Assembly: GCF_049977365.1 (NCBI RefSeq)
Contig: NZ_JBNGEN010000001.1
Location: forward strand, 682,001-746,000
Length of the DNA: 64,000 nt
DNA from: Brachymonas sp049977365
GTDB lineage: Bacteria; Pseudomonadota; Gammaproteobacteria; Burkholderiales; Burkholderiaceae_C
Direction: 5' to 3'
Shown here: positions 27,905 to 36,781 of the stretch, one piece after another
Position numbering within the stretch: the first letter of the stretch is position 1
How the letters are laid out: every line of letters starts with the position of its first letter
The notes under the pieces: model-generated
What the model saw: only the letters and a program-made list of their open reading frames with translations
What the model was told of the DNA's origin: nothing
The model's database searches: none
Position numbers and translations under genes: made by a program

Positions 27905-28315
27905 TCAGCGGATCGTGGTGACGTAAGCCAGAAAGTCGGCCTTCTCGCGAGGCGTGCATTCGCGATGCAGCACATCGTTGCAATTGCGGCGGAACCATTT
28001 GTCCACCTTGGCGGTTTCGGTGAAGCGACGCGGGTTGGCCGCAGGAGCCAGGGGCTCGATGCTCTTGCCGGTGGAAGCATGCTTGCCCATGCCCCGGGGA
28101 GTCGTGCCATGGCACGAGGCACAGCTCCATTCCGCACCGTGGCGGCTGGCATAGAACTGTTGCCCGCGCGCGGCGACTCCCACCCCACCGGCGGCCTGCT
28201 GCCAGCGCTGCAGCTGCTGTGCGGGACTGGTGTCTGCCGCAAAGGCCGGGGAGACGCCGGAAAGTGCCGCCAGCCCCGCCAGAACCAGCGACCACGAAAA
28301 TGAACGCGCATGCAT
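27905..28315 (-). CDS. SHP-type monoheme cytochrome c (DUF1924)
   Basis: A small periplasmic oxygen-binding-type cytochrome related to the Rhodobacter sphaeroides heme protein SHP. The 136-residue precursor has a signal peptide cleaved near residue 27 (PAFA), one heme site CASCH at 65-69, and the family motif KWFRRNCNDVLHRECTPREK near residue 106. That motif holds the Asn known as the unusual sixth ligand in SHP and a Cys pair (112 and 120) that can form its disulfide. The ATG at 28315 has a near-perfect AGGAGG site. It heads the operon SHP, DHC, cytochrome b561, response regulator, kinase. Confidence 0.9.
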   Translation of the reverse strand: MHARSFSWSLVLAGLAALSGVSPAFAADTSPAQQLQRWQQAAGGVGVAARGQQFYASRHGAEWSCASCHGTTPRGMGKHASTGKSIEPLAPAANPRRFTETAKVDKWFRRNCNDVLHRECTPREKADFLAYVTTIR

Positions 28316-28674
28316 GGAAAACCTCCTGATCGATAAAGACATGAGGCCCCGGGGGCATGCGCGCACTGCAGAGATCAGGAAGATCCAGACCGATTCAGCC
28401 AAGACGGGTGGGCCGCTGGGAACTGTCCTGCACATGTCGTCACGCCTCAAAGGGCATGACGCGATCATGGTCTTTGCATCTGAAGCGGCTCTTAAATCGA
28501 CAGGCCGGATATGGGCTGCAGTACCGTGTGCCACACGCAAAAAAAACGGACCGATGTCATCGGCCCGCGAGGTAGTGGAAACAGGAAGGACGCGGCTCGC
28601 CCCCCTCCGGCTGCAGCCACCTTGCGGCAGCTGCAAAGAACCGGCGTGGAGGGTGGGCTGCGCCTTTGCCCGCG
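28316..28674. other. Intergenic region between SHP gene and DUF349 gene
   Basis: This 359-bp region holds the terminator of the DUF349 gene at 28539-28567 and must also hold the promoter of the SHP operon. No convincing promoter hexamers or protein-coding frame were seen. Confidence 0.6.
28539..28567 (-). terminator. Intrinsic terminator after the DUF349 gene
   Basis: On the minus strand a GGGCCGATGA/TCATCGGTCC-like stem is followed by eight T residues, about 110 bp after the DUF349 stop. Confidence 0.85.
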
Positions 28675-31600
28675 TCAGGATTTGCGCATCAACACCTTGA
28701 GCGCCTGCTGCAGACGCCGCGCCTGGGCAGCGTCGTAGCCACTGCCCAGCACTGTGGCCACATCGGCTCCCCAGGTTTCCCGGGGGCTCGGATCGTTGCG
28801 CCGCGTGAGCAGCTGCAGCTGCAGGGCACGGCGTGCGTCGAGCTGATCGGCCGGCGTAGGCACTTCGGCTGCCATTTCCAGACGCAACAGGGCTGTGGCA
28901 GCCTCGCCGTGAGGAGCGGCAGACAGCGCAGCGACCCACTGGTTGCGCAGAGCGCCGGTGACGCGCTTGCCCAACTCGCTGGCCGGAGGAAGCGCATCCG
29001 CCTGGCGCTGTTCCCAGGCACCGAGCAGATGGGTGAGCGTGGCGCCATGCGCCTGCTCGCTGAGCTTGCGCAGGGCTGCCTGCGCATGATCCATGGCATC
29101 ACGCTGGGCTCGGAAGGCGGTATCTCCAAGGCGCGGGCCACGCGGGGCGCGTTCGGGGCGATCTCCGAAACGGCCACCTCGATCCCCAGGACGGGCTCCC
29201 CGGCCTGCTGGACCCCGGCGCTCCTGCCCTGCAGCAGCGGCAGAGCTGCCCGCTCCCGCTGCACCGCGAGCCTGAGGCCGATCATCTCCCCGCACGGCAA
29301 TGGCCGGACGGTGCTGAACGGCACTGGCCGCAGGAGCGCGGGGTGCACCTTCTTCGGCAGCAGCTGCTTCGGGTGCAGCAGCCTCAGTGGCTGCCTCTGC
29401 ATGCGGGGCAGCCGCAGCAGCTCCCTCGGCCGTCTGTGGCGAGGTTGCCGACTGGCGCATGGCGTCTTCCAGTGCCTGCACGGCTTGCAGAATGGCCTGG
29501 GCATCGCCAGATGCGTTGGCGGCTTCGAGGGCACGCGATGCGTCCAGCACCTGCTGGTCGTGGGCACTCAGGGCAGCCTGCACCTGTTCGCGCTGCTGGC
29601 TCTTGCGCTGGAAAGCCTCGTCGATGGGCTTGCGGAAGGCATCCCAGAGCTTCTGCTCGTGCTTGCGATCGAGCGGCACGTTCTGCGCTTCCTGCTGCCA
29701 GCGCTGCTGCAGCGCCTTGACGGCATCGATGCGCAGACTCGCGGCCTCGCCGAGCTTGCCGGCTTCCTCGATCATGGCCTGGCGCAGTGCAATGCTGGCC
29801 TTCTGGGCAGCTTCGAGCGGCGCACTGGCCTGGGCCACTGCGGCTTTCCAGCGAGGCTGCAGGTCGGCAAACACCTTTTCGCTCAGATGCCCAGCCTCGC
29901 GCCAACGGCGGGAAAAAGCCAGCAGTTCGCGGTGGGCGGTCTTCCAGTCGGCAGCACCCTGTTCTGCCTGCGCGGTGAGCCTGTCGCCCCACTGGCGCAG
30001 CTCATCGATCAGACGCACGCGGGCAGCCTTGTGCTCGGCAGCGTGTTCCTTCATGGTGGACAGCCAGGCCTCGACGATGCGGTAGGCGTCGTTGCATGCC
30101 GTATCAAACCGCTTCCAGAGGGCGTGATTGGGTGTGCCACCCTGGTCGGTCTGTTTCCACTGTTCACGCAGCTGGCGCAGGGTTTCCTGCAGCTTGCGGG
30201 GAGTGAGCTTGCTCACGGGCAGGGCACGCGGAGCCTCGGCCTGCGAGCCTTCCGCCGGAGTGGCGGTCTGTGCCGCTGCGGAAGCGTCGCCGGACGGTGC
30301 CGCAGGTGGTTGTGCGAGCACTGCGGCGGGGGCTTCGGCTGGCTCTGCAGTGCTGGCACTTGCAGGAGGCTCCTGCCCAGGAGCAGATTCCGCGGCAGCG
30401 GCGACTGCCTCACCCGGAGCCGCTGCTGCCGCGTCGGGCATGGATTCAGCCACCGACGCCTCAGGAGCAGCCTCGCCCGTCGGAGCCTGTGCCTGCACTG
30501 CGGCAGCAGAATCGGCCTCGGCCACAGGGGCGGGAGCCGCACTTTCCGGGGCCTCTTGCGGTGCAGGGGGGGATGCGCGTTCTATGAGCGCTTCGGCCTT
30601 CTGCACCAGCTCCTGCCGGATCTGGTCGGCACGCCAGCGCTGCCAGCCTTCGAGCTCGCCAGCCGAAGCGAGTGCCGCATGGGCCTTGCCTTCGACCTCG
30701 GCTCCCAGCAGCTTGCGATGCTCCTTGAGGGCCTGGCGCAGGGTCTGTGCAGCAGTCACGCCAGCCTTGCTGTGTCCGCCCTTGAGTTCCTGCTCGAGGC
30801 GAGCGATGGCTGCCAGCACGGCAGCCTGCGCCTCTTCACGGCGCTTGGCCTGCGCTGCCGTCTTTTCGGCGGCAGCGGCCTGGTCTTCGGCACTGAGCGT
30901 TTCCGCAGCAGGCTCCACGCTTTCTCCGCGCAGCGCGCGCAGCTCGTCGGCCCAGACGGGCACGGCCGGAAGGGGCTGTGCGGCATCGGCCACGGCAGCA
31001 CGGGTCTGCGCCAGTGCCTCGTCGAAAGCCTGTACGACCAGCTGGAGCTGCTGCGTGGAGCTGTCGAGCTGGGTGGCAAAACGCGGATCGACGCTCGACC
31101 AGTTGGCATCCTGCTGCAGTTCCTGCACCTGGGTCTGCCAGTGGGCCACGTCGGCCTGCAGGGCGGCCTGGGCGGCGTCGGCATCCTGCCAGCTCTTGGT
31201 GGAGAGCACTTCCACGCGCTGGGCGAGCAGCACGGCGGCTTCGCGCTGGATCTGGGTACGGGTCTGCAGATCCTCGATGCCCTTGACGCGCTCGGCCAGA
31301 CGCTGCTTGAGGGATGCGAGCGGCTCCTTGCTGAGAGGAGCACCGGCCTTGGCCGCATCGCGCTGCCAGGCCATGGCGTCTGCAATGTTGAGTCGACGTG
31401 CATCGAGCAGCGCCTCGGCCTTGGCTGCCCACTCGACTCCGAGCTGCTCCTGGCCCTTGCTGCGCTTGATCTCATCGAGCTTTTCGCGCAAGGCCTTGGC
31501 AGCACCCTTGTCGCGCGCGCTCAGCTCCTTGTAGACCTGCTGCATGTCGGCGGGATCGGGATCGGTGGCCATCCATGCGCGCACGCGCGCTGCACGATCA

Positions 31601-31755
31601 CCGGACGTGGGGGCAGAAAACACTCCCCCGGTCAGGGCGTCGAGGGGATGCGTGGCAGACACGGGCTTGCCAGCGGCCTGATCGGCAGCCGGCACTGCGG
31701 AAGGCTCGCGGGATTCGGCCTTGTCGGAATCACCAAAGAGGGGGAAACGGATCAT
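28675..31755 (-). CDS. Large DUF349-repeat protein with Ala/Pro-rich linkers
   Basis: A 1,026-residue cytosolic protein, mostly helical, built of DUF349-type repeats such as LREQWKQTDQGGTPNHALWK, RRWREAGHLSEKVFADLQPR and RWQQEAQNVPLDRKHEQKLW. Two low-complexity linkers interrupt it: an Ala/Pro/Glu-rich stretch at about residues 395-510 and a Gly/Arg/Pro-rich stretch at about 770-880 (with RGGRFGDRPERAPRG). DUF349 proteins are widespread but poorly defined. The start ATG at 31755 is the first that gives a homologous-looking N terminus; a 140-residue upstream extension is not credible. It is transcribed alone, with a terminator downstream and a 423-bp divergent gap upstream. Confidence 0.85.
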   Translation of the reverse strand: MIRFPLFGDSDKAESREPSAVPAADQAAGKPVSATHPLDALTGGVFSAPTSGDRAARVRAWMATDPDPADMQQVYKELSARDKGAAKALREKLDEIKRSKGQEQLGVEWAAKAEALLDARRLNIADAMAWQRDAAKAGAPLSKEPLASLKQRLAERVKGIEDLQTRTQIQREAAVLLAQRVEVLSTKSWQDADAAQAALQADVAHWQTQVQELQQDANWSSVDPRFATQLDSSTQQLQLVVQAFDEALAQTRAAVADAAQPLPAVPVWADELRALRGESVEPAAETLSAEDQAAAAEKTAAQAKRREEAQAAVLAAIARLEQELKGGHSKAGVTAAQTLRQALKEHRKLLGAEVEGKAHAALASAGELEGWQRWRADQIRQELVQKAEALIERASPPAPQEAPESAAPAPVAEADSAAAVQAQAPTGEAAPEASVAESMPDAAAAAPGEAVAAAAESAPGQEPPASASTAEPAEAPAAVLAQPPAAPSGDASAAAQTATPAEGSQAEAPRALPVSKLTPRKLQETLRQLREQWKQTDQGGTPNHALWKRFDTACNDAYRIVEAWLSTMKEHAAEHKAARVRLIDELRQWGDRLTAQAEQGAADWKTAHRELLAFSRRWREAGHLSEKVFADLQPRWKAAVAQASAPLEAAQKASIALRQAMIEEAGKLGEAASLRIDAVKALQQRWQQEAQNVPLDRKHEQKLWDAFRKPIDEAFQRKSQQREQVQAALSAHDQQVLDASRALEAANASGDAQAILQAVQALEDAMRQSATSPQTAEGAAAAAPHAEAATEAAAPEAAAAEEGAPRAPAASAVQHRPAIAVRGDDRPQARGAAGAGSSAAAAGQERRGPAGRGARPGDRGGRFGDRPERAPRGPRLGDTAFRAQRDAMDHAQAALRKLSEQAHGATLTHLLGAWEQRQADALPPASELGKRVTGALRNQWVAALSAAPHGEAATALLRLEMAAEVPTPADQLDARRALQLQLLTRRNDPSPRETWGADVATVLGSGYDAAQARRLQQALKVLMRKS

Positions 31756-32178
31756 GACGGTTGCATTCCAGAAATCAGTACATGTCCACCGTGGGCGCGA
31801 ACTGCAAAACAGGAGCACTCGACTGGCGGACAAAAGAGTATTTTGCCCGCTTTTTGGCGCACGCCGCCCAACTGGGGCCGAGCAAGGCCCTGCAGACACC
31901 GCCAGCGGCGGCAGCAGCCTCCGCGTGATGCGAGCGCTCCGCCATGCCCGACAGCCCCGCTGGGGAGGAGTGTCACACCCGAAACAGAACGCCTGCTGTC
32001 GTCTGAATGACATGTCGGTATCCGCTTGTATCAGGGAGTCCACCCGGTGCTGCGCCATAGTAAGGTGAAGGCAGTCACAGGCCTCTTGCCGGCTCCGCGC
32101 AAAGAAAAGAGAGGCCCCTACAGAACCGGCATCTTCTTGTCTGCATGCCATGTCCAGTCGCCCGGAGCACCCCACGCC
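31756..32178. other. Divergent intergenic region, DUF349 gene and proton ATPase
   Basis: This 423-bp region should contain two divergent promoters. A 7-bp inverted repeat (GGCCTCT and AGAGGCC at 32080-32116) lies in the ATPase leader. No credible small gene was seen and no promoter could be placed with confidence. Confidence 0.5.
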
Positions 32179-34581
32179 ATGCCGTCCACTTCTGATCCTG
32201 CATCCCCCTCATCCACACCGCCCGGCGGCCTGAGTTCGGTCGAGGCGGCCCGCCTGCTCTCCGAACACGGTCCCAATGCACTGGCCGAAAAGCGCCAGAG
32301 TGTGTGGGTCAAGCTGTTTTCGTATGTCTGGGGCCCCATTCCCTGGATGATCGAGGCGGCTGCGATCCTGTCGGCCATTGCGGGGGACTGGTCCGACTTT
32401 GCCATCATTGCGCTGATGCTGGTAGTCAATGCCGGCGTGGCCTTCTGGCAGGAACACAAGGCCGATGACGCCATTGCCCTGCTCAGAAAGAAACTGGCAG
32501 CGCAGGCCCGGGTGCTGCGAGACGGCCACTGGCTCGATGTGCCGGCAAGCGAGCTGGTTCCTGGCGACATCGTGCATGTGGAGCTGGGCGACATCGTGCC
32601 GGCAGATCTCGTTCTGCTCTCGGGCAATACCCTGTCGATCGATCAATCGACCCTCACGGGGGAATCGCTGCCGGTCGACAAAGGCGTGGGCGAAACGGCT
32701 TACTCCGGCTCCATCGTCCGCATGGGGCAGATGACAGCGCGGGTCACGGCCACCGGCATGAGTACCTATTTCGGCAGGACGGCCGCACTGGTCGAAACCG
32801 CCGGCGCTCCCTCGCATTTCCAGCAGGCTGTGCTGAAAATCGGCAATGCCCTCATTGTCGGCACGCTGGTGCTCGTGGCCATTGTGCTGGCCGTGGCATG
32901 GTGGCGTCATGAACCCATGCTCGACTCGCTCAAATTCGCACTCATCCTGACCGTAGCAGCCATTCCGGTCGCGTTGCCTGCGGTGCTGTCGGTGACGATG
33001 GCCGTGGGCGCCTCCGTCCTGAGTCGGCTGGGAGCCATCGTATCGCGGCTCGCAGCGATCGAGGAACTCGCCGGCATGGATGTACTGTGCTCGGACAAGA
33101 CCGGCACCCTGACCCAGAACAGGCTCACGGTGGCCACTCCTCAGCTCGTATCGGGCGCTTCGGCAGATCAGGTGCTGCTGGTGGCCGGACTGGCCTGTGC
33201 TCCTGCCAGTACCGACGCCATAGATTCGGCCATCCTCACAGCTGCAGCCCACACGCTGCAGCACCATACAGTCACCCCCATCGACTTTCACCCCTTCGAT
33301 CCGGTGCGCAAGCTCACCGAAGCACGTGTCACCCTCGACGGGCATCCCCTCACCGTGGCCAAGGGAGCCCCTCAGGCCATCGTGGCCTGGTGTGGTGCGG
33401 ACGATGCGGTGCATGCCCGGGTCAGTGCCCTTGTGGAACAGCTGGCAGAAGGCGGCTACCGCGCTCTGGCAGTAGGCATGGCCGACTCGCAGGGACAGCG
33501 CATCCTGCTGGGCCTCCTGCCTTTGTTCGACCCCCCTCGCCCCGACAGTGCCGACACACTCTCTGCCCTGCGCAAACTGGGCATCCAGGTGCGCATGGTG
33601 ACCGGAGACCACATCGCCATTGCACGCCAGATCGGACGAAAGCTCGGCATGGGCGATGATTTCGTGACGGCAAGCCAAGCCTTCCCGGACCAGCACGGGC
33701 CGGATGCACACGCTCTGCTGTCCCATGACGGCTATGCCGAAGTCTTCCCGGAACACAAGTTCCGCATCGTGAAAACTTTGCAATCCGGCGGCCATCTGGT
33801 CGGCATGACCGGCGATGGCGTCAACGATGCACCCGCCCTGCGTCAGGCCGATGTAGGCATTGCCGTGAGTGGTGCAACCGACGCAGCCCGTGCGGCAGCC
33901 GACCTCGTGCTCACCGAACCAGGGCTCGGCGTCATCCGCAGTGCGGTAGAAGAATCGCGACGCATTTTTCAGCGCATGACCGCCTATGCGGTCTACCGCA
34001 TCAGCGAAACGGTACGGGTCATGCTTTTCATGAGCCTTTCGATCATCGTGTTCCAGTTCTATCCGGTCACTGCCATCATGATCGTGCTGCTCGCGCTGCT
34101 CAACGATTTCCCGATCATGATGATCGCCTACGACAATGCCGTGCCCGCTCCCGATCCGGTCCGCTGGGACATGCACCGCATCCTGATGCTCGCCGGCATC
34201 CTCGGAGGCCTCGGCCTGATTTCAAGTTTCGGCATGTTCTGGCTTGCCGAAAACGTCTGGCAGCTGCCTCGGCCAGTCACTCAGACACTCATCTTTCTCA
34301 AGCTGCTCGTTGCGGGCCACATGACGCTGTACCTCGCACGCAACGACGGCCATTTCTGGGACAAGCCCTGGCCCAGCCTGCGTCTCTTCCTGACCACCGA
34401 AGCCACGCAGGTGGCAGGCACCCTGGCTGCCGTCTACGGCTGGTTCGTGCATCCCATCGGATGGCGGCTGGCCCTCATCGTCTGGATCTATGCCTTTGCA
34501 TGGTTCCTGTTCAACAACATGGTCAAGCGGGCCGTGCTGCGGTTCTGGGATCGGCATTCTTTCCGTCCCGTGGTACTGTGA
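32179..34581 (+). CDS. P-type (P3A) plasma-membrane proton-efflux ATPase
   Basis: An 800-residue ion pump most like plasma-membrane H+-ATPases. The actuator-domain motif TGES is at residues 160-163, the membrane motif IPVALP near 262-267 marks the P3A subgroup, and the phosphorylation motif DKTGTLT starts at Asp306. The hinge region MTGDGVNDAPAL follows, and about ten membrane helices are expected, including the C-terminal cluster (FYPVTAIMIVLLALLNDFPI). I chose the ATG at 32179 because upstream in-frame sequence is not conserved. Proton export could serve pH homeostasis or energise secondary transport. It is followed by a separate hydrolase gene. Confidence 0.92.
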   Translation: MPSTSDPASPSSTPPGGLSSVEAARLLSEHGPNALAEKRQSVWVKLFSYVWGPIPWMIEAAAILSAIAGDWSDFAIIALMLVVNAGVAFWQEHKADDAIALLRKKLAAQARVLRDGHWLDVPASELVPGDIVHVELGDIVPADLVLLSGNTLSIDQSTLTGESLPVDKGVGETAYSGSIVRMGQMTARVTATGMSTYFGRTAALVETAGAPSHFQQAVLKIGNALIVGTLVLVAIVLAVAWWRHEPMLDSLKFALILTVAAIPVALPAVLSVTMAVGASVLSRLGAIVSRLAAIEELAGMDVLCSDKTGTLTQNRLTVATPQLVSGASADQVLLVAGLACAPASTDAIDSAILTAAAHTLQHHTVTPIDFHPFDPVRKLTEARVTLDGHPLTVAKGAPQAIVAWCGADDAVHARVSALVEQLAEGGYRALAVGMADSQGQRILLGLLPLFDPPRPDSADTLSALRKLGIQVRMVTGDHIAIARQIGRKLGMGDDFVTASQAFPDQHGPDAHALLSHDGYAEVFPEHKFRIVKTLQSGGHLVGMTGDGVNDAPALRQADVGIAVSGATDAARAAADLVLTEPGLGVIRSAVEESRRIFQRMTAYAVYRISETVRVMLFMSLSIIVFQFYPVTAIMIVLLALLNDFPIMMIAYDNAVPAPDPVRWDMHRILMLAGILGGLGLISSFGMFWLAENVWQLPRPVTQTLIFLKLLVAGHMTLYLARNDGHFWDKPWPSLRLFLTTEATQVAGTLAAVYGWFVHPIGWRLALIVWIYAFAWFLFNNMVKRAVLRFWDRHSFRPVVL

Positions 34582-34659
34582 TGCGGGTTTTCCCTTATTC
34601 CTGCGCCTGCGTTCTGCCACGGGCTCTCTTCATTTCCTTCATCCACAGGAGATTTCCTC

Positions 34660-35826
34660 ATGACCACAGCCTCTGCCGCCACTGCTGAGCACGGCACCCC
34701 TCCCACCAGGACGCACTCCCCCGCCCAGGCGCACTATTCCCTTCCGGTGTTCTGGCCGCTGGAACTGATGACGGCCCTGGGACAGGAAGGCTTCAAGACC
34801 GTCATGCGCGGCTTCGATACCGCCACCGAAGCCCTGAAGCTCAACGTGGGCCTCGAAGCCAAGTTCGCCACCCCCAACCGCATTCTGCTGGAACTCAACA
34901 CCATGCGGCTGCGCGACTTCTCGGTCGAGGGCGAAACCAGCACCGAGATCCCCACTCTCATCGATGCCCCCTTTGCAGGCCACCCCTCCACCATCGCCGA
35001 CTACACCAAGGGCCAAAGTCTTGTCGAGACCATGATGGCCAACGGGCTGCGCCGCGTCTACGTCACCGACTGGCGCAGCGCCACTCTGGACATGAAGGAC
35101 TACAACATCGACCACTACCTTGCCGAACTGAATGTGGTGGTCGACGAGCTCGGCGGACAGGTCAACCTCGTGGGCCTGTGCCAGGGGGGCTGGATGGTTG
35201 CCATGTACGCGGCACGCTACCCCGCCAAGGTGCGCAGCCTCGTGCTCGCAGGCTCGCCCATCGACACCAATGCCGGCCATGGCCCGATCCGCGAAATGGC
35301 CCACAAGATGAAAATGTCCGATTTTCAGCGTCTGGTGCGGCTCGGAGGGGGACTCATGCTGGGACGCTTCATGCTTGCCGCCTGGAAAAACATGCATCCC
35401 GAACAGCATTACTTCCGCAAGTACGTGGATCTGTTCGAGAACATCAACGACCCTGCCTACGTACACAAGGAAGAAGCCTTCGAGGCCTGGTACGAAAACC
35501 CCATCAACCTCCCGGGACGATGGTATCTACAAGCCGTGGAACAGCTCTTCAAGGAGAACCGCCTGGCCAAGGGCACCTTCGTCGGACTCGGCAAGCGTCT
35601 CTCGCTCGGAGACATCCACTGCCCCGTCACGCTGCTGGCCGGCGAGTCCGACGACATCACCACCAAGGAACAGGTCTTCGACGCCGACAAGTATCTCGGC
35701 ACCCCTGCCTCGGACATCGTCAAGCTGCTCGTCCCCGGTGGCCACATCGGCCTGTTCATGGGCAGCCACACCCTGCGCGACACCTGGCCCGGCATTGCCC
35801 AATGGATCGCCCGGGTATCGGCCTGA
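34660..35826 (+). CDS. PhaC-like alpha/beta hydrolase with cysteine nucleophile
   Basis: A 388-residue alpha/beta-hydrolase related to polyhydroxyalkanoate synthases. The nucleophile elbow is GLCQGGW with Cys174, where lipases have Ser. The other catalytic residues appear to be Asp331 or Asp332 in AGESDDIT and His362 in PGGHIGLF. Length is near the class III PhaC subunit, but there is no adjacent phaE, phaA, phaB or phasin gene. The start has an AGGAG site 9 bp upstream. A synthase, depolymerase or other thioester enzyme are all possible; substrate is unknown. Confidence 0.82.
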   Translation: MTTASAATAEHGTPPTRTHSPAQAHYSLPVFWPLELMTALGQEGFKTVMRGFDTATEALKLNVGLEAKFATPNRILLELNTMRLRDFSVEGETSTEIPTLIDAPFAGHPSTIADYTKGQSLVETMMANGLRRVYVTDWRSATLDMKDYNIDHYLAELNVVVDELGGQVNLVGLCQGGWMVAMYAARYPAKVRSLVLAGSPIDTNAGHGPIREMAHKMKMSDFQRLVRLGGGLMLGRFMLAAWKNMHPEQHYFRKYVDLFENINDPAYVHKEEAFEAWYENPINLPGRWYLQAVEQLFKENRLAKGTFVGLGKRLSLGDIHCPVTLLAGESDDITTKEQVFDADKYLGTPASDIVKLLVPGGHIGLFMGSHTLRDTWPGIAQWIARVSA

Positions 35827-35851
35827 GGCCCTGATCCAGCTCCCGCAGCAT

Positions 35852-35884
35852 CCAGACTGTCCGAGACCGGCGCCGACAGTCTGG
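35852..35884 (+). terminator. Inverted repeat after the PhaC-like gene
   Basis: Perfect 10-bp arms CCAGACTGTC and GACAGTCTGG with a 13-nt loop, 26 bp after the stop codon. Only a weak pyrimidine tract follows, so it may be an inefficient or factor-assisted terminator. Confidence 0.55.
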
Positions 35885-36439
35885 TTCCTGCTTGGAATCG
35901 TCCCCAGTGCTCCGGGCAGGTGCAGCAGGATGCCTGGTGCAGCACGCTGTACTTCTTTTTTGCCGATTTCACATCCCGTTGCACACGGTTGCAGACCTGC
36001 CCTGAGGGGATCCGCAGATCACCGCGCTGCCAATCCCCGCGCAGGCCGTGCACCCACAGGACAGGCTGCCCTGCGCTCGGGCTGCATGTCTCCTGACCTC
36101 CCGTGCAGGGCCACGCGCTCCAGTCCACAGGCGCTCGCTCAGACACTGCATGGCAGGACGCCTGCGAAAGGCTTTGCGGGCCACCACTTGCAGCCCATAG
36201 CAAAAGCGCTTTCGCATATACCCAAAAGCAATATGTTGCGCGTCTGATACATCTTCTGGTGCTTCGTCCCGCTTTCGTCCATGGGCTTCCGTTTCTGACT
36301 TCAGGCGGCTTGCAGAATGCGCGCAAGTGCGCGCAGCGTCACGCATTTGGATTCTGTAACAGCTCTTGCAGCCTTCCCCGATCAGGGGCTGCACGGCGCT
36401 TTGATATTTTAATAAATAATATAAAAACAACCCTTATGC

Positions 36440-36469
36440 TTGACTGGTAATTTTGACGCCTTCTACAAT
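36440..36469 (+). promoter_or_regulatory. Promoter in the AT-rich patch
   Basis: TTGACT (36440-36445), 18 bp spacer, TACAAT (36464-36469). Predicted transcript start near 36476, about 305 bp before the lytic transglycosylase ATG. It is one of the better promoter matches in the window. Confidence 0.7.
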
Positions 36470-36781
36470 CGCGCCGAAATCCCTTCCACAAGCAGGAAGG
36501 CGCCGCTCCCTCCGGGGATCGGCATCCCGCCAGTCCGTGCATCGACTGGTCTGGAGGACACGCCTGGCACGCGGTATCGACCGCAGGCGCGCAGCTCTCC
36601 ACCAGCCCGATGCCCCGGTCCCGCAGACCTCGCAGGTGTCTGCACAGGCGCCACCGGAAGCCCTGTCCGCTCACAGCGCAGAGACTCCGGGCATGTCCCG
36701 ATCCGGCATGCGTTTCCCCAGGAGCCACGGCTCCCGCAAGCCCATGGGCCCTGAGGTCCATGTCCGACGAGAACAACAACC

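Larger units (their letters stand above)
35827..36781. other. 955-bp gene-poor region with an AT-rich patch
   Basis: No reading frame here looks like a real gene. The stretch holds a 10-bp inverted repeat just after the PhaC-like gene, an AAAGCGCTTT palindrome near 36203-36212, a GC-skewed repeat near 36318-36336, and a strongly AT-rich patch at about 36400-36480 carrying a good promoter. From 36476 to 36781 the sequence could be a long leader of the lytic transglycosylase or a small RNA. Confidence 0.6.

Noticed and set aside
28666..32010. A plus-strand reading frame of over 1,100 codons opposite the DUF349 gene
   Set aside because: It is a mirror of a GC-rich, Ala/Glu-rich gene; its protein is a low-complexity string without known motifs, and the minus-strand frame has clear DUF349 repeats.
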